Source: JANQPX01 sp041398025
GTDB lineage: Bacteria > Pseudomonadota > Alphaproteobacteria > Geminicoccales > Geminicoccaceae
Reading direction: 5' to 3'
Assembly (NCBI GenBank): GCA_041398025.1
Contig: JAWKVM010000024.1
Coordinates: forward strand, 104,931-168,930
DNA: 64,000 bases
A model generated the notes under the pieces. It was not told the origin of the DNA and did not search any database. It saw only the letters and a list, made by a program, of their open reading frames with translations. Positions 1 to 8,230 of the stretch are shown in pieces; position 1 is the stretch's first letter; every line of letters begins with the position of its first letter. A program made the position numbers and the translations under genes.

Positions 1-1533
1 ATTTCCCTTTTCGGCGAACCACGCGTCGTCCTGTCGGGAAAAGAGGTCGCTCTTCCGGCATCGCGCAAGGCGCGCGCACTGCTGGCCTTTCTTGTGGCCA
101 CCGGCAGGCCGCATCGGCGCGAGCGGCTGTGCGAGCTGTTCTGGGACTTGCCGGACGATCCCAAGGCTGCGCTCCGCTGGTCGTTGAGCAAGCTGAGAAA
201 GGCGGTCGACAGCCCTGATCGGACCCGGATCGCCGCCGATCGGGAACGTGTCTATTTCGACGCCGAGGATGTCGTCGTCGACATCAAGGACGTCTATGCG
301 CGCCTGCGGCAGGATGATGAGCCGATCTCGGTCGATGATCTGGAGCGCATGGCGGAGCGGCTCGCTCTGGTCCTGATGGACGGTCTCGACGGCGCCGGTG
401 ACGAGGCGTTCGACTCCTGGCTGACCGCCGAGCGCGAGGATGCGTCGGCGGCGCGCGTTGCCGTCATCCGCAAGCTCGCGACCCATCCCGACATCGAGCC
501 GGTGGCGGCGCGAAAATGGCAGCGCCTCTGGCGCGACGCCGATCCCGAAGGCGCTGCCGCCTATCGGCCGGATGCATCCGGTGCCGCGTCCGAACGAAGG
601 GAAGGAACGAAGGCAGCAAGAAGCTCCCCGGCGATGAGCGGGAGCACGATGGAACCCAGGCGGTCTGCCTCCAGAAAGAACGCCATTCGCGAGCAGCGGA
701 TCGGCTTTTGCGAGGCCAGGGACGGCACCAAGATTGCCTATGCGACCATCGGTTCGGGGCCGCCGCTCTTGAAGGCGGCGAACTGGCTCAATCATCTGGA
801 ATTCGACTGGGGCAGCCCGATCTGGGGGCGGAGCTTCGCCGAGATCGCGCGGCATCGCACCTTCATCCGTTATGACGAGCGCGGCTGCGGCCTTTCGGAC
901 TGGGAGGTCGACGCGCTGAGCTTCGATGCTTTCGTCGAGGACCTCGAATCGGTCGCCGACCAACTGGGGCTGGAGCGCTTCCCGCTGCTCGGCATTTCCC
1001 AGGGCTGCGCAGTGTCGATCGAGTATGCCGTGCGCCACCCCGAGCGGGTCAGCGGACTGGTACTGCTGGGCGGCTATGCGGCAGGCTGGCGGCACACCGC
1101 GACCCCTGAAGAGCAGGCCAGGCGCGAGGCGGTGATGACGCTCACCGAGCTCGGCTGGGGCACGGACAACCCCGCCTACCGGCATATTTTCTCGCAGACC
1201 TTCATGCCCGAAGCGACGGCGGAAGATCTCGCCTGGTTCGACGAATTCCAGCGCCAGACCACCTCACCAGCCAATGCCGCGCGCTTTCAGGATGCGTTCG
1301 GCTATATCGACGTCCGCCACCGGCTCGCCGATGTCAATGTGCCGACCATCGTGCTCCATTCGAAATACGACCAGCGCATCCCCCTAGACCTCGGTCGTGC
1401 GGTGGCATCCGGAATCCCGGGCGCACGCTTCGTGCCGCTGGAAAGCCGCAACCACATTCTGGTCGACCACGAGCCCGCCTGGCGCGTCTGTTTCGAGACC
1501 GTCGGCCGGTTCTTTGCCGAACAACGCATTTGA
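1..1533 (+). CDS. SARP-like regulatory domain fused to alpha/beta hydrolase (5' partial)
   Basis: The reading frame is open from base 1, so the start lies outside the window. The N-terminal part carries the winged-helix signature of SARP/adenylate-cyclase-type activators (SRKARALLAFL, then PHRRERLCELFWDLPDDP and LRWSLSKLRKAV). After a low-complexity linker (about codons 185-225), an alpha/beta hydrolase follows, with the nucleophile elbow GISQG, an acid segment VPTIVLHSKYDQRIP and a late His in NHILVDHEP, giving a complete Ser-Asp-His triad. Fusions of this type occur in proteobacteria, where the hydrolase probably acts as an effector-sensing or enzymatic output domain; the substrate is unknown. 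An internal GTG at 94 could serve as a start but would remove conserved residues. The family call is firm; the physiological role is not. Confidence 0.8.
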   Translation: MSLFGEPRVVLSGKEVALPASRKARALLAFLVATGRPHRRERLCELFWDLPDDPKAALRWSLSKLRKAVDSPDRTRIAADRERVYFDAEDVVVDIKDVYARLRQDDEPISVDDLERMAERLALVLMDGLDGAGDEAFDSWLTAEREDASAARVAVIRKLATHPDIEPVAARKWQRLWRDADPEGAAAYRPDASGAASERREGTKAARSSPAMSGSTMEPRRSASRKNAIREQRIGFCEARDGTKIAYATIGSGPPLLKAANWLNHLEFDWGSPIWGRSFAEIARHRTFIRYDERGCGLSDWEVDALSFDAFVEDLESVADQLGLERFPLLGISQGCAVSIEYAVRHPERVSGLVLLGGYAAGWRHTATPEEQARREAVMTLTELGWGTDNPAYRHIFSQTFMPEATAEDLAWFDEFQRQTTSPANAARFQDAFGYIDVRHRLADVNVPTIVLHSKYDQRIPLDLGRAVASGIPGARFVPLESRNHILVDHEPAWRVCFETVGRFFAEQRI

Positions 1534-1622
1534 GCTCATCGCTCCGATAGCTACCCAGACCTCAGGTTTCTCACCCGTCCTGCCCACTCCCAGTCAGCTG
1601 CGACATTGACTGACCGTCAGGG

Positions 1623-2516
1623 TCATCTATGAGCGCAAGCGTCATTCACGGCGCCTGCCTGCTCTCCAGCAGAAAGCCGACAGATCGCCGCCAGGCCTCT
1701 CAGAAGCCCGTCAGAGGCCGATAGGCTATTTCCGCACTTACTGGACGCGTGAAACCGCCACATGGCCTCGTGGTCGCCGAGCACCGCCGCCTTGATAGTC
1801 TTTTCCTTGAAAAGCTGGTTGACGAAGGTCTCATCGATCACGGTCACGTCGCCGCGCTTCCAGGTCAGCGTGTGCGCGATATAGGCGGATGGCGCGAACA
1901 CCGCGCCCTCGGCCTTGATGACCTCTGCCAGAACCGGGCGTTGCGCCCTGTAGCCGCAGACGCCGCGCAGCGGGCAGGCCGGGCAGATGATTTCCGAGAC
2001 GTTGATCCCGATCGCGGCGAGCGGCTGAACCGTGCCTGCGCGCGGGCACATCAGGTCCATCTTCCAGGACTTTTCCCGCTCGCCCTTGAATTCCGCGGTG
2101 CGGTTCAGCGGGTCTTCCTTGCTGCGGCCCCTGGCGCGCGCGTGCCGCTTCTCGCTCTTCCTGGAGAAATCGCTTTCGGATTGATCCAGCAGTTTGTGGA
2201 AGAACGCGTGCCAGTCGAACCGGGAGGCCCTGGGCTTGGCAATTTCCTCGACGGCGGCGGATGTCTTGCCGAGCCCGGTGGTTGCCTTGACCACCACCAG
2301 CCCCGGAGGCTTCGGGATCTTGAGGAATCCATGCTCCTGGGCGACTTGCGCGCTCATCCCCCGGGTAGCCGCGGCCTTGGCCTTGCGTTGCTCGTCCTTG
2401 AACGCCTTGTGGTCGGGATGCTCCTTGTCCCGCGCCGCCGGGCCCCATTTCCTGGACATTTCGGCCTCGATCGCATCGTGGAGCGGCGCGACCAGCTCGC
2501 CACGTTGCAGGAGCAT
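1623..2516 (-). pseudogene. Helicase/primase-like P-loop protein fragment
   Basis: A minus-strand frame of about 297 codons holds a Walker A-like VVKATTGLGKTSAAVEE and a Walker B-like DVTVIDETF. Between them is a cysteine cluster (CPRAGT, then CPACPLRGVCGY) suggestive of a zinc or Fe-S site. This combination resembles plasmid- or ICE-type helicase/primase proteins, but I cannot name the family. The frame stays open upstream of the first ATG (DDRIDLIKS precedes it). The C-terminus ends abruptly without further helicase motifs, so I treat it as a truncated remnant. It sits directly beside a signal peptidase tail and IS fragments, which supports an origin in a decayed conjugative element. Confidence 0.5.
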
Positions 2517-2538
2517 GCTTTTGATGAGGTCGATCCGG

Positions 2539-2676
2539 TCATCCGAGCCTCCATGCCTTGCCCAGGACCTGCTCGCGCTTGATCAGCCCGAAATACCGGC
2601 TGTCGAAACTGTCGTCGGCTTTGCCCGCCCCGAAATACTGCCCCTTGGGCACGACGAAGACGCGCGAGAAAGCGTT
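2539..2676 (-). pseudogene. TraF/LepB-type signal peptidase (S26) C-terminal remnant
   Basis: The minus strand encodes VFVVPKGQYFGAGKADDS followed by FDSRYFGLIKREQVLGKAW. This matches the conserved C-terminal boxes of S26 signal peptidases and the conjugative-transfer TraF protease (VPxGxYFxxGDNRDxSxDSRYxG, then REQVxGxA). Only the last ~45 residues remain. Upstream of about 2677 the sequence switches to an IS481 transposase, so the gene was probably cut by that insertion. The catalytic Ser and Lys lie in the missing N-terminal part, so no activity is expected. Confidence 0.6.
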
Positions 2677-3480
2677 CGGTGTCTGACCGTGGCGTCCTTG
2701 ATGGTCCTGTTCGTGCGTTCGACTTGGCCATTGGTCCATGGGTGGTTTGGCTTGATCAGGCGGTGCTCAATCCGATTTTCTGCGCAGATGCGCTCGAACG
2801 GATGGCCGGCGAACTTTGCTGTCGGCCCATCGCGATAGCGCGGTGGATGACGGAACTGGACGCGGTTGTCGGTCAGGACGGTGTGCGGTCGATAGGGGAA
2901 CGCGTCGATCGGGTCGCGCAGGAACTGGCAGGCAATCATGCGGGTGGCCTTGGGCTCCAGCCTGGCGAAGACGAGCCTAGAGTGTCTGGATCGATACCAA
3001 CGAACAGTGGAGTTCGCCTTCTTCGGTTCCTGGACCTCGGCCCAGTGTCAGCTTATGGGTCGATGTGAACTCTAACCGATCGCATAGGCCTTGAACTTCG
3101 ATCTTGATGGCCTGTCACGAACATCCGCCAGCCGATCGATGCCCAAAATTCAAGGCTTGGGCCGCTGGAACAAACGATGCGCAGCGAGGATCGTGGGTCA
3201 GCGTCGGGATCGAGGGCTGCAGGGCGCAGAGGCAGTCATCGATCGGCAGCAGCGTATGACGGCGAAACACGATGCAGCCGCCTCTTGCTCGACGGAAAGG
3301 ACCGTCGATCGACGGTCCTTCGGCCCCATCCGTGCGTCCGTCACGAAGTCACGCTTCTTCCACTTCTGCACCGTCGTCGGACTGTTGCCTCCGTCGTTCC
3401 GGCGCTGCCGTGTAGAAGCTGGCCCAACGTTCATCCCTCCAGATGTGCCGATCTCCCCTATCACCACACCACAGGACTGA
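2677..3480 (-). pseudogene. IS481-family transposase remnant, multiply frameshifted
   Basis: Read on the minus strand in pieces. An N-terminal HTH piece (TTVQKWKKRDFVTDAR, GPKDRRSTVLSVEQEA) lies at about 3198-3467. A middle piece (AEVQEPKKANS, then FARLEPKATRM) lies around 2940-3050. The catalytic end lies at about 2680-2939 with HTVLTDNRVQF and NHPWTNGQVERTNRTIKDA, the D and E regions of an IS481/rve DDE core. At least two frame changes and a stop interrupt the gene, so it is inactive. Its distal end abuts the signal-peptidase remnant. Terminal inverted repeats were not identified. Confidence 0.75.
3297..3320. repeat. 24 bp perfect palindrome inside the IS481 remnant
   Basis: The sequence AAGGACCGTCGA followed by its exact reverse complement forms a 24 bp perfect palindrome. 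It lies inside the degraded IS481 coding region, where it encodes DRRSTVLS of the transposase, so it may have arisen by chance during decay. Confidence 0.6.
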
Positions 3481-3484
3481 ACGG

Positions 3485-3688
3485 CTAGAGGTGGTGTAGG
3501 GGTACTCTACCGCGTCCGTGGAGCTGGGCGCTTTGCTCTCGGCTCTCGGCGATGCTGTCCTCGCCACGCAGGCCCTCCAGCACGATCCTGATCTTCTCCC
3601 CGGCCGAATAGCGCTTGCGTGTGGCACGACGGATGTTCTCAACAACCTTCTCGGCCGGTTCCTTCAACGACCCGGATTTCTGGCTCAT
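3485..3688 (-). pseudogene. IS3-family OrfA remnant
   Basis: The minus-strand frame begins MSQKSGSLKEPAEKVVENIR and continues RYSAGEKIRIVLEGLRGEDSIAE, a close match to the N-terminus of IS3-family OrfA HTH proteins. After SIAE the match stops and unrelated codons follow, so only about 55 residues of OrfA survive and no OrfB is present. The flank up to about 3780 is probably the terminal part of the same element; I could not define its ends. Confidence 0.7.
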
Positions 3689-3868
3689 CTTCGCTCCTTA
3701 AATGGCTACGATGACCCAGAAATCCCGCCTTCTTCAACAACCAAATTCTGTCTCATAAGCCCTGACGCCGGACACTGAGATCGGAATGCTCTCTTAGTCG
3801 CGACAGCTTCCAGAGGATGACGGAGGTGTGGCCGTTCGAACGTGCTCGGCCAGAGGCTTCAGCCGGCG
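3689..3868. other. Gene-free stretch, probable IS3 end
   Basis: No supported gene. The first ~90 bases contain the upstream non-coding part of the IS3 remnant. The rest up to the substrate-binding protein stop shows no clear terminator. Confidence 0.4.
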
Positions 3869-5089
3869 TCAGCTTCCTGCGTTGCGTGTCAAATCACGGC
3901 CACGCAGGCGTACGGCATTGCCCTCATAATCATAGACGTAGTTGGCGCTTTCGAAAAAGCTGAAGGGGACCTCGACGCCGATCGCCCGGGCCCGGCGGAA
4001 GTTGATCGCGATATCCGGCGGCGAGACGATACCGACCTTGAGATCACCCGCCTTGGTCTTGCCCATCAGGACGTCGTAACCGTAGACTGCAGCTAGATAG
4101 CCGTTGCTCTCAAAGCTGATGCCGATGGACATCACGGCGCTCTTGTCGCCAGCCTGGACGACCTCGGGGACGGCGCTGAGCACTGGCACCGGGCCGGCAT
4201 ACTGATTGATCGTCTCGATCTCCCGAAACACGCTGGTCGCACCTGTGATCCAGAACATCGAATGGTCGAGCGACGGGTCGGTCTTACGCATCTCGACGAG
4301 GGCGCTTTCGATCAGCCCGGGCAATTCCTCTTTGGCGTTGGCAGGGTCTTGCACGGCAAGATAGACGGCATTGATTCCTTTGGCTTCAACCGCTTCCTGC
4401 ATCGGCTTGGCTTGTGTGCGTACTGCGCTGATATTGTTGCGCGCTACGAGAATGCCGAGATTCTTCAATCCTGGCATGAAGTCCATGAGATAGGCGACCT
4501 GAACCTCGGTCGGCATGTTGAGCGACGTGAAGGCGAAATTGGTGCCGGATCCGTTCTCATAGTCAGCGACATGACCGAGAGCCACGGGATCCTTCGAACA
4601 GACGGTGACAACAGGTGTATCGCCGTTCCGATAATATTGGTAAAGCCAGGCAGTGGACTCCGACCCCATAGAAAAGATCAGGTCGAACCGATCTTCTTCT
4701 GCCAGGTCGAGGACCTCGGCACCCAGGCCGTCATCGTTATTAAAATTGATCACCTGAAATTCGATCGGCATGTTTTTGCTTGCGAACACGTCCAGGATTT
4801 TGCTCATGGCGATATCATAGGCCGAGGAACGCTTCGGATAGAGCACGAGAATCCGTTTCGGCTTTCCCTCACCAGTAACGGTGCTCTTGATCATGACCTG
4901 TTGCGGATCGGCGCCGACTTCTGTGAACGTCCATGCACCGGTGATATGTTCGCTATGGCGGAACCAGCCGGCATAGACTGGTGCGGCGTCACCCTTGGCC
5001 GGCCACACTGAAGCAATGACACCTGCCAGGAGAAGACCCCTGATCATGCAGCGGAAAATCGGCAGGGAACGTTTGCATTTGCGGTCCAT
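3869..5089 (-). CDS. ABC-type substrate-binding protein (TrpX/ABC_sub_bind-like), orphan
   Basis: A 406-residue exported protein. An N-terminal signal segment (IRGLLLAGVIASVWP, after a basic MDRKCKR start) is followed by two Rossmann-like lobes: KRILVLYPKRSSAYDIAMS, FDLIFSMGSEST, TPVVTVCSKDP, then LGILVARNN and MSIGISFESNGYLAA. This pattern is typical of the ABC_sub_bind/TrpX family of solute receptors. No ABC permease or ATPase gene is adjacent. It is instead the last gene of a minus-strand unit behind a sensor-MFS fusion (49 bp gap) and an ATP-grasp gene. It could deliver a ligand to the periplasmic sensor part of the fusion protein; that is inference. The ligand is unknown. Confidence 0.75.
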   Translation of the reverse strand: MDRKCKRSLPIFRCMIRGLLLAGVIASVWPAKGDAAPVYAGWFRHSEHITGAWTFTEVGADPQQVMIKSTVTGEGKPKRILVLYPKRSSAYDIAMSKILDVFASKNMPIEFQVINFNNDDGLGAEVLDLAEEDRFDLIFSMGSESTAWLYQYYRNGDTPVVTVCSKDPVALGHVADYENGSGTNFAFTSLNMPTEVQVAYLMDFMPGLKNLGILVARNNISAVRTQAKPMQEAVEAKGINAVYLAVQDPANAKEELPGLIESALVEMRKTDPSLDHSMFWITGATSVFREIETINQYAGPVPVLSAVPEVVQAGDKSAVMSIGISFESNGYLAAVYGYDVLMGKTKAGDLKVGIVSPPDIAINFRRARAIGVEVPFSFFESANYVYDYEGNAVRLRGRDLTRNAGS

Positions 5090-5138
5090 GGACTGTGGCT
5101 CCTCGTTGGTTGGTCACAACATGAAATGGCGGCCTCAC

Positions 5139-8100
5139 TCAATCCCCGACTGCACGAAGGATGGGAGAATGCTCAGCATCGATAGGGGGAGGCTCGTCGC
5201 GCCGCTTCGGCCGTCGCAGCGATGCCGTGCCGGTCCAGACGAGTTGACCGCCCCCACGATTGAGATGGGCCTTCAACTCCGACATCAGTTCCTCGGCGCT
5301 GCCATGCTCTGTCCCAAGGCTCGAATCCAGACTCAACAGGGCGAGCCAGCCGCGCATCTGATCCAGCCAGGCTTGGACATGCGGCATGACGACGACGCGG
5401 CTCCCTGATCGCCGGTCAAGCCAGGTCGCGAGCTCAATACCGCTGGCATCGATGTGCGCTGAACAGACGACGAGAAGAAGGGGGCGGTCAGAAGTGGTGT
5501 CTGCGCATGCTGCCGCCAGAAAGTGTTTGAAGCGAAGCGCTCGGCGGCGATCGGCGATGAGGTCTGATACATCTTTCGCCGACTTTCCTGCTTCGTCCAT
5601 CCGTGCCGCGAACTGATCCGCATCAACCTTGCGCCCATGCTGGTGCAGATGGTGAAGCAGGATGTCCTGGGCCGGATCGGGCGGACCATCGAGGTTGGAC
5701 GGACGTATCGCCAGAACCAGTGCTTGATGCTGACTATCAAGCTGCAAGCCGATCACGTCCTCGATGGCGCCAACTGGTGCTTCGATTGAACGTCTGCGTG
5801 GTATCGCCGGTGACGTCGAGGGTCGGCTGAACAGCAGATAGATCAAGCCGAAGGCGGCGATTGCCAGTCCCGACCAAGCGAGTACGATCGCATCCTCGCC
5901 GACCAGAATGAACATCTGACCGATAACGAGAGGTCCAGCGACATGGCCGATGCGCTCAAGAAAGCGGTAGGTAGCAGTAAGCGCACTGACACCGATATGC
6001 TCGCTAATCGGAAGGGCTGCGACGTGGCCGACGATCGGCGCATTGATCAGCCCATGGGCGAGACCCAGGGTGACGATGCCGATCAGGACAAAGGTGACTT
6101 CCAGGGCGGTGCCAAAGGCGATCTCATGCAGCCTGCCCAGCCCTCCCCAGCCGATCAGCCAGAGGCCTGCTCCACTCAAGACCGCACCGAGAATGAGGAC
6201 GAAGCGTGAGTCGCCTGTGCGGTCCACCCATCGGGAAATGAGTTCGTTCGCCAGCACCACGCTCGCCGCATAGAGCATGAGGATCTGTCCGATATCTTCC
6301 TGACGGTAGCCGCGCTGGGTCATGAGCAGCGGCAGGGCGAACACGACGATGCCGGTCAGAACCGCCTTTGCAGGGATCCCAATCAAGGCGATCACGCGCA
6401 GCAACTGTGGATTGCGAATAGCGAGCAGAACGTTCCGGCCAAGGATTCGTATGTTGGTGCTGAAGCCTTGGGGATTGGTGGGTGCAGCGTTGGCGATCGC
6501 CGGAACCGCGAAGAAGGCGTAGATCATGGTCAGGGTGATCACGATACTACCGACTGCGAAGACGCCTGTCGGACCGATATAGCCAACGAGGAGCGAGCCG
6601 ATCGCCATGCCGGAAATCATGCCGCCTTGAAATCCGTAAACGATAATCGCGGCGCCTTGTGTTTTGCGCTCGGGCGCTGCGACGCATAAAATAAAGGATT
6701 GCACGCCGATGAACAGCATCGCCTGACCCACGCCGGCGGCTGCACGCGCCATGATCAATTGCCAGATGCTGTTCCCTTCGACCAGCAACAGGAACGACAT
6801 GGCGGACAGGAACAATCCAAAGATCATCAGAGGCTTTGGACTAAAGCGCTGTGCCAGATGGCCCGCAGGAATCAGGGTCAGGGCAAAGCCGAGATAGTAG
6901 GACGTGAAGATCGTCGACGTCAGTTCAGGAGGGAGACCAAGCGATTCGACGATGCCCGCGATGTAGCTTGCGAGGAACGCATAGGACAAATGTTCCACGC
7001 ACATCGTGACGTAGAACACAGGCTTGACCAGTTTGAGATAGCGCTCGTCGTCCTTGATCCGCTGATCCGAGACGCGCCTGTGGCCAGGGCCGTCCCGCTG
7101 GTTGACTGACCCAGCGAGCTGCAGGAAAAGGCTGGCTAGAAAGGCTGAGGCGACAAAGAGGGCGGCGAAGTTTTTGACGCTGCGTAACGTCTGACGGTAA
7201 ACGATCTCCTGGGGCAGGGTAACCGCAATATGGACGCGTCGCTCACTGCCTCTCGGGCTGATGTCGACCAGATATTCATAGACGTCGCGGGTGTTCTCCC
7301 AAGGCTGGCCGACCATAAAGGGATCGGTATGAATCAGGATAGTCCCGTCGACCACCAAAGCAGCGGCGGCGATGTCTGGATTGAGGCGTCTATATTCCGA
7401 AAAGGCCCGATCCAGCCCCGGTATCTGGGCGATGTCCAGGTTGAAGCCGACCACTTCGGTCATACGCTGCCCGAGCGAATCAGCCAGTGCCTTGGTCTTG
7501 ATCTGAGTGCCCTTTGTGTAGAGCGTCACGAGATTGCCGACGACCAGAGCAGCGATCACCAGGAACAGACCTGCATAGACCATCTGAACGACGGGCCAGC
7601 GCTGGCGTGCAAGCCAGCCACTTGCGCTTCCGACGAACAGGCCAAAGCCGATTGACAAGGCGAGTCCGACGGGGATGAGAGGGAGAAAGCGCTCTTCGAC
7701 CTGTTTCGAGATCAGGAGATGCGGCATCGAAATGGCGATGCTGCCGATGGTCTCGCGGTTGTTCTCCAGCGGCAGGACGACCTGAAGATAGGTATCGTCA
7801 TGACGAACGCTCGATCTGTGATCATCGGCGGGCTCGCTCACCGATCGGAGATGAGGAAGAAAACCGATATCAGCATCGCCGCTGACGAAGACCGGCCGAT
7901 TCCTGTCGTCGAAGACAGCAATCGAGACAATGGTCTTGTCCGAGTTCAAAAGTCGCTCGGCGCGTGGGCGAAAACCGACGTACTGATCAAGCGGAAGGTC
8001 GCGCTTCAAGAAGCTTTCGACGGCGTTGACCAGCACCTTGGCCTGCGCGGTCAGCTTGCCGACGTAGAATTGCTCGTAGTTGCGATTAGCCTCGCCGAAG

Positions 8101-8195
8101 CCGATGTAGACGAGAAGGACAAACGAGATGCCAGCAACCAATGCCATGGTGAGGGCATCGATCACACGCCTTCGGACGCTGACGAACTCAGCCAT
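5139..8195 (-). CDS. Cache-like sensor / MFS transporter fusion with novel C-terminal domain
   Basis: A 1018-residue membrane protein in three parts. Residues ~1-370: a TM helix (VIDALTMALVAGISFVLLVY), a periplasmic region, two more helices (~175-230), a second periplasmic region with the Cache-like segment LVVDGTILIHTDPFMVGQPW, and another helix. Residues ~390-805: an MFS permease with about 12 helices (YYLGFALTLIPAGHLAQRF, ARAAAGVGQAMLFIG, GLAHGLINAPIVGHVAALP). Residues ~810-1018: a soluble tail with LLLVVCSAHIDASGIELATW and VVVMPHVQAWLDQM that I cannot assign. The arrangement suggests ligand sensing coupled to transport. The gene follows the ATP-grasp gene by 35 bp and precedes the orphan binding protein by 49 bp, so the three are probably one operon. 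The MFS core is sure; the sensor and tail assignments are tentative. Confidence 0.75.
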   Translation of the reverse strand: MAEFVSVRRRVIDALTMALVAGISFVLLVYIGFGEANRNYEQFYVGKLTAQAKVLVNAVESFLKRDLPLDQYVGFRPRAERLLNSDKTIVSIAVFDDRNRPVFVSGDADIGFLPHLRSVSEPADDHRSSVRHDDTYLQVVLPLENNRETIGSIAISMPHLLISKQVEERFLPLIPVGLALSIGFGLFVGSASGWLARQRWPVVQMVYAGLFLVIAALVVGNLVTLYTKGTQIKTKALADSLGQRMTEVVGFNLDIAQIPGLDRAFSEYRRLNPDIAAAALVVDGTILIHTDPFMVGQPWENTRDVYEYLVDISPRGSERRVHIAVTLPQEIVYRQTLRSVKNFAALFVASAFLASLFLQLAGSVNQRDGPGHRRVSDQRIKDDERYLKLVKPVFYVTMCVEHLSYAFLASYIAGIVESLGLPPELTSTIFTSYYLGFALTLIPAGHLAQRFSPKPLMIFGLFLSAMSFLLLVEGNSIWQLIMARAAAGVGQAMLFIGVQSFILCVAAPERKTQGAAIIVYGFQGGMISGMAIGSLLVGYIGPTGVFAVGSIVITLTMIYAFFAVPAIANAAPTNPQGFSTNIRILGRNVLLAIRNPQLLRVIALIGIPAKAVLTGIVVFALPLLMTQRGYRQEDIGQILMLYAASVVLANELISRWVDRTGDSRFVLILGAVLSGAGLWLIGWGGLGRLHEIAFGTALEVTFVLIGIVTLGLAHGLINAPIVGHVAALPISEHIGVSALTATYRFLERIGHVAGPLVIGQMFILVGEDAIVLAWSGLAIAAFGLIYLLFSRPSTSPAIPRRRSIEAPVGAIEDVIGLQLDSQHQALVLAIRPSNLDGPPDPAQDILLHHLHQHGRKVDADQFAARMDEAGKSAKDVSDLIADRRRALRFKHFLAAACADTTSDRPLLLVVCSAHIDASGIELATWLDRRSGSRVVVMPHVQAWLDQMRGWLALLSLDSSLGTEHGSAEELMSELKAHLNRGGGQLVWTGTASLRRPKRRDEPPPIDAEHSPILRAVGD

Positions 8196-8230
8196 GGCTA
8201 ATGATCAGCATCCCGAACCGTCCGCCAAGG

